A stretch of DNA of 64,000 nucleotides from Methylorubrum aminovorans (GTDB taxonomy: Bacteria; Pseudomonadota; Alphaproteobacteria; Rhizobiales; Beijerinckiaceae). The stretch spans positions 207,580 to 271,579 of the forward strand of contig NZ_BPRC01000004.1 of NCBI RefSeq assembly GCF_022179725.1. Direction: 5' to 3'. Made by a program: the position numbers and the translations under genes. Shown here one piece after another: positions 11,387 to 18,539 of the stretch. The notes under the pieces are model-generated. The model did not search any database. It was not told the origin of the DNA and worked only from the letters and a program-made list of their open reading frames with translations. Position 1 is the stretch's first letter; every line of letters begins with the position of its first letter.

Positions 11387-11396
11387 TCTCGATGGT

Positions 11397-11442
11397 GCAT
11401 CGTCTCTGTCCGAAAGCCGGAAGCCACCTTTCGGAACGATGC
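11397..11442. repeat. Dispersed palindromic repeat, copy A
   Basis: Outer arms GCATCGT (11397-11403) and ACGATGC (11436-11442), inner arms TCCGAAAG and CTTTCGGA. Related copies are at 18540-18585, 30131-30176 and 30194-30226. It sits in the rsr-rtcB intergenic space. Confidence 0.8.
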
Positions 11443-11448
11443 CTCGCG

Positions 11449-13053
11449 TCATCCGCGGATGAAGTCCGCGATCAGCGCGGGCGCCGCCGTGTCGAAGCCG
11501 ACCACGTCGAGCATGCCCGCATCCTCCGGATCGGCGATGCTGAAGCCGTTGGAGACGAGCCCCACGACCACGAGCTTGGCCGGAATCCCGGTCTTCTCCC
11601 GGTATTCCCGCAGCGCCTCGGCCGGGTGGACCGGGCCGGCCCAGGTCTCCGAGTCCGTGTAGACCACGAACGCGTCGGCCCGGACGCCCCGCTCCAGCGC
11701 CCAGCGCATCGGCAACGAGCAGTCCGTCCCGCCGAAGGGCAGGTCGTCGGTCGCCGCAACCGCCTGGTCGAGCCGCATCGACGGCCCGATCGGGAGAGCA
11801 GTCAGCGCCGCCCCCTGGCTCCAGGACTGGCCGGGCTCGGCGGTGAAGCCGAGAACCTGCCAGTGCTCCTCGGTCGCCGCGGTGACGAGCGCCATCGCGG
11901 CGGCCGCCTCGCGGGGCGTCAGCGAAGAGCTCGCGACGGAGCCGCAGCTCATCGAGCCGGAGACGTCCAGCGCCAGCACGAGACGCCGGCCCGTGGGCTC
12001 GACGTTTCCGAACGCGGTGTAGAACGCCGCGTTCAGCGCCTCGACGATTGCCGCCACCGGCTCCCAGGAGAGCCGGCCGCGCTGGCCGCGGCCCGACGCG
12101 TAGGTCCGCAGCGCCACCAGCAGCGCCATCGGATGCAGGCGGGCCTTCAGCAGGCGCTCCCGGTCCGACAGCACGGAGACCACGTGCGCAGTCGCCGCGG
12201 TGAAGGGCGCGAGCGCCCCCGCCGCGGTGAGCCGGCCGAGCTGGCGCACGAGGGCACCGACCGGCATGCGCTCGATCAGGGCCTCGTTCACCGCGCGGCT
12301 CGTCATCAGGCCCGTCGGCAGCGCCTCCCAGGGCAGGTTGTGCGTGCGCACCTGGGCCGCCGCGAAGGCACCGTCGGCGCCCTCCGCCTGCACCGAGGCG
12401 AAGGCGTGGACGAGGGCAGGGGTCTCCTCGGTCAGCGTGCCGCGACAGATCCAATCGAACAGCGCCTTCCGCGCCGGCTCGTCCGTCTCCGGATGGGCCA
12501 GCCGCAGGAGGTCGCGGTGCGACCAGCCCTGGCGAGCCCGGTACTTCACCGCCTGGTAGGCGAGCGCCTCCACCGGACGCACCCGGTACCAGTCGCCGAC
12601 CGCCCGCCGGAGCGCCCGGCCCCAGCCGCGCATCGCCTCGACGGCGCCCGCGAACTTGAACAGGTGCGTGCCGGTGCGGCAGACCCGCGGCAGGGCGGCG
12701 AGCGCCAGCCGGCGGGTCGCCTCCGCTTCCGCGGAGGCCGCGAGGGCCAGCGCGAAGATCGCCGGATCCTGCTTCGGAGCACGGCCCGCCTCGCTCATCG
12801 CGACGATGGTCGCGACCGCCCGCGGGCCGTCCTCGGCAATGCAGAGCATCACCGCGACCGCGTTCTCCCGCGAGAGCGCCCGCTCGCCCGCGTAGTAGGA
12901 GCCGCCCTCGGAGCCCAGCACCAGGAAGCGGTCGAGCCGCGCCCAATCGCTCAGCGCGAAGACGTGGCCGCCGGCCGAATTCGGCACGGTGCGGGGAAGG
13001 GGCTCCGACTGCGGGGTGCGCCGGAGCGAGAACAGCTTTCCATAGTTCAACAT
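11449..13053 (-). CDS. rsr: Ro60-type TROVE domain RNA-binding protein (Rsr)
   Basis: This 534-residue protein is a bacterial orthologue of the Ro60 autoantigen, a HEAT-repeat ring that binds Y RNAs and misfolded or damaged RNAs and can direct nucleases. The Ro signature KYRARQGWSHRDLLRLAHP is at about 170-188. A C-terminal von Willebrand A domain carries a complete MIDAS: DVSGSMS (363-369), FGGTDCSLPM and VYTDSETW. The start is an ATG with GAGAGGAG 7 bases upstream, only about 60 bases after the last Y-RNA-like gene. The ncRNA array immediately upstream on the same strand and rtcB downstream make an RNA-repair operon. Confidence 0.96.
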   Translation of the reverse strand: MLNYGKLFSLRRTPQSEPLPRTVPNSAGGHVFALSDWARLDRFLVLGSEGGSYYAGERALSRENAVAVMLCIAEDGPRAVATIVAMSEAGRAPKQDPAIFALALAASAEAEATRRLALAALPRVCRTGTHLFKFAGAVEAMRGWGRALRRAVGDWYRVRPVEALAYQAVKYRARQGWSHRDLLRLAHPETDEPARKALFDWICRGTLTEETPALVHAFASVQAEGADGAFAAAQVRTHNLPWEALPTGLMTSRAVNEALIERMPVGALVRQLGRLTAAGALAPFTAATAHVVSVLSDRERLLKARLHPMALLVALRTYASGRGQRGRLSWEPVAAIVEALNAAFYTAFGNVEPTGRRLVLALDVSGSMSCGSVASSSLTPREAAAAMALVTAATEEHWQVLGFTAEPGQSWSQGAALTALPIGPSMRLDQAVAATDDLPFGGTDCSLPMRWALERGVRADAFVVYTDSETWAGPVHPAEALREYREKTGIPAKLVVVGLVSNGFSIADPEDAGMLDVVGFDTAAPALIADFIRG

Positions 13054-13110
13054 TGCTCGCTCCTCTCTCCGCGGGGTTCTTTTGGGATTGTCCCCGAGGC
13101 TCGTTGCGGT

Positions 13111-13205
13111 CGCGCGGTCGTGATTCGTGCAAGGGGTTCCAGCGCCTCGCGGCGCTCAGGATTCGAACCTCAGGACCAGATCACCCTCGCAATCCGGCCC
13201 GCGCG
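13111..13205 (-). ncRNA. Y-RNA-like gene 1 (minimal tRNA-like domain)
   Basis: Ro-type stem: lower helix 13199-13205 with 13111-13117 (7 bp), upper helix 13184-13191 with 13128-13135 (8 bp, one G-U), next to the conserved GGTGATC. The inner domain has only a T arm (loop TTCGAAT, stem TGAGG/CCTGA) and a perfectly paired 6-bp hairpin AGCGCC-GCGA-GGCGCT that imitates an acceptor stem closed by a GNRA tetraloop. There is no D or anticodon arm. It is the copy nearest rsr. The structure is read by eye and is not experimentally supported here. Confidence 0.8.
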
Positions 13206-13228
13206 GCCGAATACGTTTGTCTTGTCAG

Positions 13229-13378
13229 CGGCCGTGCGGGCATGGTGGGGAGACTAGGGCTCCGCTTGCGCGGCATGCGTCGCCCGTTCGCCACCCGGGC
13301 ATCGGACCTCGCGGCCCGTGGGATTCGAACCCGGCCTTTCGGCCGACGATCACCAGTCTCCATCGGCCCGCACGGCCG
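13229..13378 (-). ncRNA. Y-RNA-like gene 2 (D, T and capped acceptor arms)
   Basis: Lower helix of 13 perfect pairs (13366-13378 with 13229-13241), upper helix 13353-13361 with 13249-13257 (one G-U), and GGTGATC. The inner domain contains CGGCC-GAAA-GGCCG, a T loop TTCGAAT, a capped acceptor CGGGCC-GCGA-GGTCCG, a D-like arm GCCC...GGGC, and CCGC-GCAA-GCGG. Three of the four hairpin loops are GNRA type. The anticodon arm is missing; the Y stem takes its place. It is the longest copy, about 150 nt. Confidence 0.83.
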
Positions 13379-13427
13379 ATCTTCTGTCATTTGCGCCCTC
13401 GGGCGGATGGTCGTCCGCCTCCGGGTC

Positions 13428-13550
13428 GCGCGGTCATGGGGTGAGGAACGGGGCGCTCTATCCAACTGAGCTACGGGCCTCTCGACCCGGAGGGATTCGA
13501 ACCCGCGACCACCTCATTAAGAATGATAACCATTCCTCTTCGGCCCGCGC
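13428..13550 (-). ncRNA. Y-RNA-like gene 3 (near-complete tRNA mimic, Y stem at anticodon position)
   Basis: Lower helix 13545-13550 with 13428-13433 (6 bp), upper helix 13530-13538 with 13443-13451 (9 bp, one G-U), and GGTTATC. The domain runs T arm (GCGGG, loop TTCGAAT), acceptor 3' strand CGGGTC, loop GAGA, acceptor 5' strand GGCCCG, TA, then a normal D arm GCTCAGTTGGATAGAGC. It is a circularly permuted tRNA whose ends open where the anticodon arm would be. The D arm and acceptor resemble a real elongator tRNA, suggesting origin from one. Confidence 0.87.
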
Positions 13551-13587
13551 CTTTTTGAATCTTTTCCTACAACTGAGCCGTGTGCGA

Positions 13588-13719
13588 CCCTGCGGTCATG
13601 GGTGTCGGGGACGGGTTTGCTGAGCTACGGGCGTGATGCCCGGCGAAAGTCGAATTCGCGACCTCCGCAGCGCAGGCTGCGGCGCTCTACCGGTAACCGT
13701 CCCCGTTCGGCCCGCAGGG
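13588..13719 (-). ncRNA. Y-RNA-like gene 4 (permuted tRNA opened in the D loop)
   Basis: Lower helix 13712-13719 with 13588-13595 (8 bp), upper helix 13697-13705 with 13606-13614 (9 perfect pairs), and GGTTACC. The domain has all four arms: D stem GAGC/GCTC with the break inside the D loop, anticodon-like CCGCAG-CCTGCG-CTGCGG, T arm GCGAA-TTCGACT-TTCGC, and acceptor CGGGC/GCCCG capped by ATCAC. This is a complete circularly permuted tRNA held in a Ro-binding stem. Confidence 0.87.
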
Positions 13720-13764
13720 GCCGCCGGGATGGGATGAAGGGATGAGGGGCCGAGCCGGAGCGGC

Positions 13765-13882
13765 GGCCACGCGGGCATGGTGGTGCGGACGGGAATGTCC
13801 TTACGGACAACCGAGCCCTCGGCCCGAAGGCGTCAGGCGTTCGACTCCCTAAGATAACCGTCCGCTATCGGCCCGCGTGGCC
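13765..13882 (-). ncRNA. Y-RNA-like gene 5
   Basis: Lower helix of 12 perfect pairs (13871-13882 with 13765-13776), upper helix of 8 perfect pairs (13858-13865 with 13785-13792), and GGTTATC. The internal-loop strands CGATA and ACCACCAT recall Y RNA stems. The inner domain holds hairpins GCC-TTCG-GGC (UUCG tetraloop), CCGAG/CTCGG and GTCC-GTAA-GGAC (GNRA) and a T-arm-like GAGTCGAACGCC. The tRNA likeness is weaker than in copies 3 and 4. Confidence 0.82.
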
Positions 13883-14009
13883 GAGCGTATCTCGCGCGAC
13901 CGGATACGACCGGATCGACCTTGGCCGCTCGGACCCTAGACGGGCGAAAGCGGCGACGCAGAGATCGTCGTGTTTCATGCCTTGCTCCGTCGAGGCGGGG
14001 CCAATGGGA

Positions 14010-14082
14010 GACGCGGACATGTGAACGGGCGATCGGATGGTTTCACGTGACAGGTGATAACCGATGCCCACCGGCCCGCGCC
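14010..14082 (-). ncRNA. Y-RNA-like gene 6 (almost no inner domain)
   Basis: Lower helix 14075-14082 with 14010-14017 (8 bp, three G-U), upper helix 14061-14069 with 14027-14030 and 14032-14036 (9 bp, one bulge), and GGTTATC. Only 18 bases separate the strands after GGTTATC, so there is no tRNA-like module. It resembles a short classical Y RNA. At about 73 nt it is the smallest copy. Confidence 0.75.
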
Positions 14083-14095
14083 GGTGATGTTGTTC

Positions 14096-14184
14096 GAGCC
14101 AAGAACCGGGTGTGGGTACGAAGGAGCGAAGCTTTCCCGTACAGGTAAGCGATAACGCTCGTTTCTCCGGCCCGGCTGAGCCGA
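14096..14184 (-). ncRNA. Possible Y-RNA-like gene 7 (degenerate)
   Basis: The conserved block is present with changes (minus strand GGGCCGG, spacer, then GCGTTATC, 14151-14175). Pairing is weaker: CCGGG/CCCGG (14106-14110 with 14171-14175) and GAGCG/CGCTC (14124-14128 with 14156-14160). It is the copy farthest from rsr and nearest the likely promoter region. It could be a decayed copy or part of the leader of the array. Confidence 0.45.
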
Positions 14185-14224
14185 TGGGCTGGTGCTTAAG
14201 GTTGTACCGCGGGTGCGTCAACCG

Positions 14225-14249
14225 GAAACTTGAAAATTCTTTCAGTTTC
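14225..14249. promoter_or_regulatory. Palindromic operator candidate between the ncRNA array and the XRE gene
   Basis: GAAACTTGAAA and TTTCAGTTTC form an imperfect inverted repeat centred on ATTC, in an AT-richer pocket 16 bases upstream of the XRE start. The position between divergent units suits a binding site for the XRE protein that could control both its own operon and the array. Confidence 0.55.
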
Positions 14250-14264
14250 GACCATCTCCGCCCT

Positions 14265-14594
14265 ATGCTCACCCCCGCCAACCCGCCTGCCATCACCCCC
14301 GCCCAGATCCGCGCCGGCCGCGGCCTTCTCAAATGGACGCAAGGGGTTCTGGCTCATCGTGCCAGCATCTCGGCGGTGACGCTCAACATGATCGAGAGCG
14401 ATCAGGTCGCCCCGCGGATCAAGACTCTCGACGCGATCCGCTCGGTGCTCGAAGGGGAGGGCATCCGCTTCATCGGCGACGAGAGGGAAGGCTTCGGCGT
14501 GATGATGCGACCGCGGGCCGCGAGCTCGGCGAGCCCTGATCCATCGGAGACGCCTCAGGGGAAAACGTCGAGATCCATGCGGGCTGCCGGGTGA
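14265..14594 (+). CDS. XRE-family helix-turn-helix transcriptional regulator
   Basis: The 109-residue protein has an N-terminal Cro/C1-type HTH: ITPAQIRAGRGLLKWTQGVL, then LAHRASISAVTLNMIESDQV and IKTLDAIRSVLEGEGIRFI, a pattern typical of small XRE regulators. The C-terminal tail is low complexity. I chose the ATG at 14265; the frame upstream runs through the ncRNA array. It overlaps pxpA (GTGA) and is divergent from the Y-RNA/rsr/rtcB unit, so it is the best local candidate regulator of RNA repair, although coupling to pxpA is the only direct evidence. Confidence 0.85.
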   Translation: MLTPANPPAITPAQIRAGRGLLKWTQGVLAHRASISAVTLNMIESDQVAPRIKTLDAIRSVLEGEGIRFIGDEREGFGVMMRPRAASSASPDPSETPQGKTSRSMRAAG

Positions 14595-15382
14595 GCGCCC
14601 GCATCGATCTCAACGCCGACCTCGGCGAGGGCTTCGGTCCCTGGCGCATGGGCGACGACGCCGCGCTCCTCGACATTGTTACTTCGGCCAATGTCGCCTG
14701 CGGCTTCCACGCAGGCGATCCCGACATCATGGTCGAGACGGCGGCTGCTGCGAAGGCGCGAGGTGTCGCTCTTGGCGCCCATCCGGGCTTTTCGGATCTG
14801 CGCGGCTTCGGCCGCCTGCGCATCCAGGAGAGTCCGCGACGGATCGAGCGGGACATCGCCTACCAGATCGGCGCACTCCAGGCCTGCGCTGCGTTGGCGG
14901 GCGCCCGCATCACCCACGTCAAGGCGCATGGCGCGCTCGCCAACCTCTCGAACGAGGACGCGGCGGTCGCCGACGCGCTCGCCCGCGCCGTGGCCGGCGT
15001 CGATCCGGGCCTCACCCTCGTGGTCATGCCGGGGCTCGCCGCCGAGCGCGCCGGAGAACGGGCCGGGCTCACCCTCGTGCGCGAGATCTACGCCGACCGC
15101 GCCTATGCCGAGGGCGGCACGCTCGCTCCCCGCGACGCGCCGGGGGCGGTGATCCACGAGGCGCAGGAGGCGGCGGCGCGGGTCGTCCGCATGGTCGGGG
15201 AGGGCGCGGTCTTCACGCTGGGCGGACGCCGCATTCCGGTCGCGATCGACACGGTCTGCGTCCACGGCGACAACCCGGAGGCCATCGCGATGGCGCGCGC
15301 GGTGCGCACGGGGCTGGAGCGGGCGGGCTTTAGCCTCCGGCCCTTCGCTCAATCCTCCGCCCGATCATCCGCAGCGTCCTGA
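14591..15382 (+). CDS. pxpA: 5-oxoprolinase subunit A (LamB/YcsF family)
   Basis: PxpA is a subunit of the ATP-dependent 5-oxoprolinase that opens pyroglutamate to glutamate. The family core is clear: RIDLNADLGEGFGPW at the start, SANVACGFHAGDP, GAHPGFSDLRGFGR and THVKAHGALANLS. The 263 residues match the family. It starts with a GTG overlapping the XRE stop. Its usual partners pxpB and pxpC are not next to it, so they must be elsewhere. The C-terminus ends in a Ser/Ala-rich tail. Confidence 0.93.
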   Translation: MSARIDLNADLGEGFGPWRMGDDAALLDIVTSANVACGFHAGDPDIMVETAAAAKARGVALGAHPGFSDLRGFGRLRIQESPRRIERDIAYQIGALQACAALAGARITHVKAHGALANLSNEDAAVADALARAVAGVDPGLTLVVMPGLAAERAGERAGLTLVREIYADRAYAEGGTLAPRDAPGAVIHEAQEAAARVVRMVGEGAVFTLGGRRIPVAIDTVCVHGDNPEAIAMARAVRTGLERAGFSLRPFAQSSARSSAAS

Positions 15383-15518
15383 CGACCACACCGGTACGGC
15401 AACGTTTCCGGGATCGAATTCCGCCTGCTCACGGTTTCTTGAGTTCAGGCGCCCTGGCGCGCCGCCTGCCGCGCGAGCCCGCGCGGCCCCTGAGCAGGAC
15501 GAAGGACCCGCGATCGCG

Positions 15519-17615
15519 ATGCGATCCGTTGGGCCCTCGATCGAAGCGTGGCGTAAGAGAGAAGTTCGGCCTGACATGAAGCGTATATCCCCCGGTGAGG
15601 GCTTCATCGTGCCGCCCCGCCCCACGCGGGTCGCCGCCGCCGAGACGCCCAAGGGTCCGCTCGCCTCCTCTCTCGTCGTGTTCGCGATCATCGTCGCGGG
15701 TCTGTTTTTCGCGCGCGAGGTGCTGATCCCGATCGCGATCGCGGTGCTCCTGTCCTTCGTGCTCGGTCCGCTGGTGAACTTCCTGCGCCGGCTGCGGCTG
15801 GGGCGGGCGGTGGCGGTGCTGGTCTCAGTGCTGTTCGCCGCCGGCCTCATCGGCGCAGTGTCGACCGTGATCGGGGTGCAGGTCGCCGAACTCGCGCAGG
15901 ACGTGCCGCGCTACCAGCGCACCGTCGAGCGCAAGATCGAGGGCCTGCGCAACGGCTCGCTCGGCCAGACCATGGACTACATCGCCAACATCAACCGGGC
16001 GATCCACCAGGGCGGCGAGGAGAACAAGGAGAGCGCCGAGCGGGCCAAACGCGAGCAGGCCGCCCGCGACAACGCCCGCAAGGTCGAGCCGGAGCCGGCC
16101 AAGCCCTTGGTGGTGCAGGTGGAGGAACGGCGCCCGAGCCCGCTCGAACTCGCCACCACCGTTCTCTCGCCGGTGGCGCAGCCGCTGGCCACCGCCGGCA
16201 TCGTCATCGTCGTCCTTCTCTTCATCCTGATGCAGCGGGAGGATCTGCGCGACCGCCTGATCCGGCTCGCCGGCTCGAGCGACCTCCACCGCACCACCGT
16301 GGCGATGGACGACGCGGCGCGGCGCCTCTCGCGCTACTTCCTGGGCCAGCTCGCTCTCAACACCGCCTTCGGAATCGTCATCGGCGTCGGGCTCTGGTTC
16401 ATCGGCGTGCCGAGCCCGGTGCTGTGGGGCATCTTCGCGCTGGTCATGCGCTTCGTGCCCTATATCGGCGCCGTGCTCTCGGCGGTGCTGCCGATCGCGC
16501 TCGCGGCCGCCGTCGATCCGGGCTGGAGCATGGTGCTGGCGACCTTCCTGCTCTTCGCCCTCGTCGAGCCGATCGTCGGGCATGTCATCGAGCCGTTGGT
16601 CTACGGCCATTCCACCGGTCTTTCGCCCTTCTCAGTGCTGGTCTCGGCCCTGTTCTGGACCTGGCTGTGGGGACCGGTGGGGCTGCTGCTCTCGACGCCG
16701 CTCACCGTCTGCCTCGTCGTGCTCGGGCGCCACGTCGACCGGCTCGAATTCCTGGACGTCCTGTTCAGCAACCGACCGGCGCTGACCCCGGTCGAGAACT
16801 TCTACCAGCGCATGCTCGCCGACGACCCTGAGGAGGCGCAGGAGCATGCCGATCTGATCCTGCGGGAATGCTCGCTCTCGGCCTATTACGACGACGTGGT
16901 GCTGCGGGGCCTCGAACTCGCCGCCCGCGACGCCGCCCGCGGCGTGCTCACTCCCGACCAGAAGGACGAGATCCGCGCCTCGATCACCGCGCTGGTGGAG
17001 GATCTGGAGACGCGCGAGGACGCGGTGCCCGATCCCACCTCGAAAGCCTCCCGCCTGCTCGGCGACGGAGCGGGCGACGGAGAGAGCGCCTGCCAGAGCG
17101 ATCCGATGCCCAAGCCCGACCCCGACGACCTGCCCGAGGCGTGGCGCGCCGACGGTGCGGTGCTCCTCGTCTCTGGCCGCGGCTTCCTCGACGGCGCGGC
17201 GACTGCCATCGCCGACCAGCTCCTGCGCAAGCGCGGCTTCGGCACGCGGCAGGTACCCTTCGCCGAGGTGGCACGGGTGCGCATCGGTGCCTGGGAGCCG
17301 GGCCCGGCCCAGGCCGTCTGCGTGATCTCGCTGGCGCTTTCGGGCGAGCCGACCCATCTGCGCCGCCTCGTCTCGCGGCTGCGCCAGAAGATCGATGCCG
17401 TGCCGATCGTCGCCGGGTTGTGGCGCCTCGACGATCCGATGCTCTCCGACGAGGCCCTGCGGGCCAAGCTCGGGGCGGACGATCACGTCACGTCGCTGCG
17501 CGACCTGATCGAGACGATTCTCGCCATCGCCCGTCATGAGGGTGGCACCGAGGGAGCACCCGAGCGCCGCGACGCGGCGACCCCTCCGCGTCAGGCCCTG
17601 CCCGAGCCGGCCTGA
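15519..17615 (+). CDS. AI-2E family permease-like protein with long C-terminal extension
   Basis: The N-terminal about 400 residues have the AI-2E/TqsA family fold: hydrophobic helices near 50-75, 80-110, 210-235 and 290-400, with VPYIGAVLSAVLPIALAA as a family mark. A charged segment at about 155-200 interrupts them. Roughly 300 further residues are cytosolic and not membrane-like, with a Rossmann-like stretch (VLLVSGRGFLDGAATAIADQ) of unknown role. The 698-residue length is about twice a plain AI-2E protein. The substrate is unknown; autoinducer export is only the family name. The start may instead be the ATG at 15576. Confidence 0.85.
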   Translation: MRSVGPSIEAWRKREVRPDMKRISPGEGFIVPPRPTRVAAAETPKGPLASSLVVFAIIVAGLFFAREVLIPIAIAVLLSFVLGPLVNFLRRLRLGRAVAVLVSVLFAAGLIGAVSTVIGVQVAELAQDVPRYQRTVERKIEGLRNGSLGQTMDYIANINRAIHQGGEENKESAERAKREQAARDNARKVEPEPAKPLVVQVEERRPSPLELATTVLSPVAQPLATAGIVIVVLLFILMQREDLRDRLIRLAGSSDLHRTTVAMDDAARRLSRYFLGQLALNTAFGIVIGVGLWFIGVPSPVLWGIFALVMRFVPYIGAVLSAVLPIALAAAVDPGWSMVLATFLLFALVEPIVGHVIEPLVYGHSTGLSPFSVLVSALFWTWLWGPVGLLLSTPLTVCLVVLGRHVDRLEFLDVLFSNRPALTPVENFYQRMLADDPEEAQEHADLILRECSLSAYYDDVVLRGLELAARDAARGVLTPDQKDEIRASITALVEDLETREDAVPDPTSKASRLLGDGAGDGESACQSDPMPKPDPDDLPEAWRADGAVLLVSGRGFLDGAATAIADQLLRKRGFGTRQVPFAEVARVRIGAWEPGPAQAVCVISLALSGEPTHLRRLVSRLRQKIDAVPIVAGLWRLDDPMLSDEALRAKLGADDHVTSLRDLIETILAIARHEGGTEGAPERRDAATPPRQALPEPA

Positions 17616-17683
17616 CAGGACGGCTTGACGGAACGGCCTCCCGGCGTCTTCGTCTCGGGCGAGCAACGGGAGGCTGCCCCTCG

Positions 17684-18475
17684 ATGAGCGTCGTCGATCT
17701 CGCCCAGTTCATGGAAGACCTCGCCACCCAGTCCGGGGCGGCGATCCTGCCGTTCTTCCGGGCGCATTTCGGCCTGGACGACAAGTCCCACGGGACGGGC
17801 CGCGCCTTCGACCCCGTCACCGAGGCCGACCGCGCCGCGGAAGCGGTGATGCGGCGGATGATCAAGGACCGGCTGCCCAGCCACGGCATCCTCGGCGAGG
17901 AGTTCGGCTCCGAGCGGGCGGATGCGGAATGCGTCTGGGTGCTCGACCCGATCGACGGCACCCGCGCCTTCATCAGCGGGTTGCCGACCTGGGGCACCCT
18001 GATCGGGCTCACCCATCACGGCGCGGCGGTGCGCGGGCTGATGCACCAGCCCTATCTCGGCGAGCGCTTCCTCGGCGACGGCAAGACCGCGAGCGTGCGC
18101 ACCGCGAAAGGCGAGCGCCGCCTACACACCCGCCGCCTCGACTCGCTCGGCGCGGCCATCCTCGCCACCACCGATCCGCGCCTGTTCACCGAGGGCGAGG
18201 AGGCCGAGCGCTTCCGGGCGGTGGAGGCGGACGTGAAGATGTCGCGCTACGGCGCCGACTGCTACGCCTATTGCATGCTGGCGGCGGGCCAGATCGACCT
18301 CGTGGTCGAGGCCGGATTGAAGCCCTACGACATCGTCGCATTGATCCCCATCGTCGAGGGTGCCGGCGGGGTCGTGACGAGTTGGGACGGCGGACCGGCC
18401 ACGGGCGGCGGCCGGATCGTCGCGGCTGGCGACCGTCGGCTCCACGAAGCGGCGCTGAAACGCCTCAACCCGTAG
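17684..18475 (+). CDS. hisN: Histidinol-phosphatase, inositol monophosphatase family
   Basis: The 263-residue enzyme has the IMPase metal sites: GEEFGSE, VLDPIDGTRAF and the later YGADCYAYCMLAAGQIDLVVE. The FISGLPTWGTLIGL segment is characteristic of the HisN branch, which removes phosphate from histidinol phosphate in histidine synthesis. An inositol- or sugar-phosphatase role is the alternative. It is a single gene 68 bases after the AI-2E gene and may be co-transcribed with it. A 12-bp hairpin follows. Confidence 0.88.
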   Translation: MSVVDLAQFMEDLATQSGAAILPFFRAHFGLDDKSHGTGRAFDPVTEADRAAEAVMRRMIKDRLPSHGILGEEFGSERADAECVWVLDPIDGTRAFISGLPTWGTLIGLTHHGAAVRGLMHQPYLGERFLGDGKTASVRTAKGERRLHTRRLDSLGAAILATTDPRLFTEGEEAERFRAVEADVKMSRYGADCYAYCMLAAGQIDLVVEAGLKPYDIVALIPIVEGAGGVVTSWDGGPATGGGRIVAAGDRRLHEAALKRLNP

Positions 18476-18486
18476 GGCCCGGCCTC

Positions 18487-18525
18487 AGAGCCTCGTGCTG
18501 GAACTCAGATCCCGCACGAGGCTCT
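18487..18525. terminator. Hairpin after hisN
   Basis: AGAGCCTCGTGC (18487-18498) pairs perfectly with GCACGAGGCTCT (18514-18525) around a 15-base loop, followed by TCCTCTTGTTT. The U-run is interrupted, so it may be a weak terminator or an mRNA-stabilising stem between convergent hisN and the protease gene. Confidence 0.6.
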
Positions 18526-18539
18526 GTCCTCTTGTTTGT

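Noticed and set aside
9914..13132. A 1072-residue RtcB fusion protein
   Set aside because: The frame upstream of 11308 is antisense-like shadow of rsr in another frame; RtcB homology starts at ATG 11306-11308.
13053..13623. Plus-strand open frames with GIRTR, GFEP-like starts
   Set aside because: They are the usual false translations of tRNA T arms; the region is the ncRNA array on the other strand.
13111..14184. A cluster of ordinary or degraded tRNA genes
   Set aside because: The acceptor strands are in reversed order and capped, most copies have no anticodon arm, and the flanking strands pair perfectly in different sequences.
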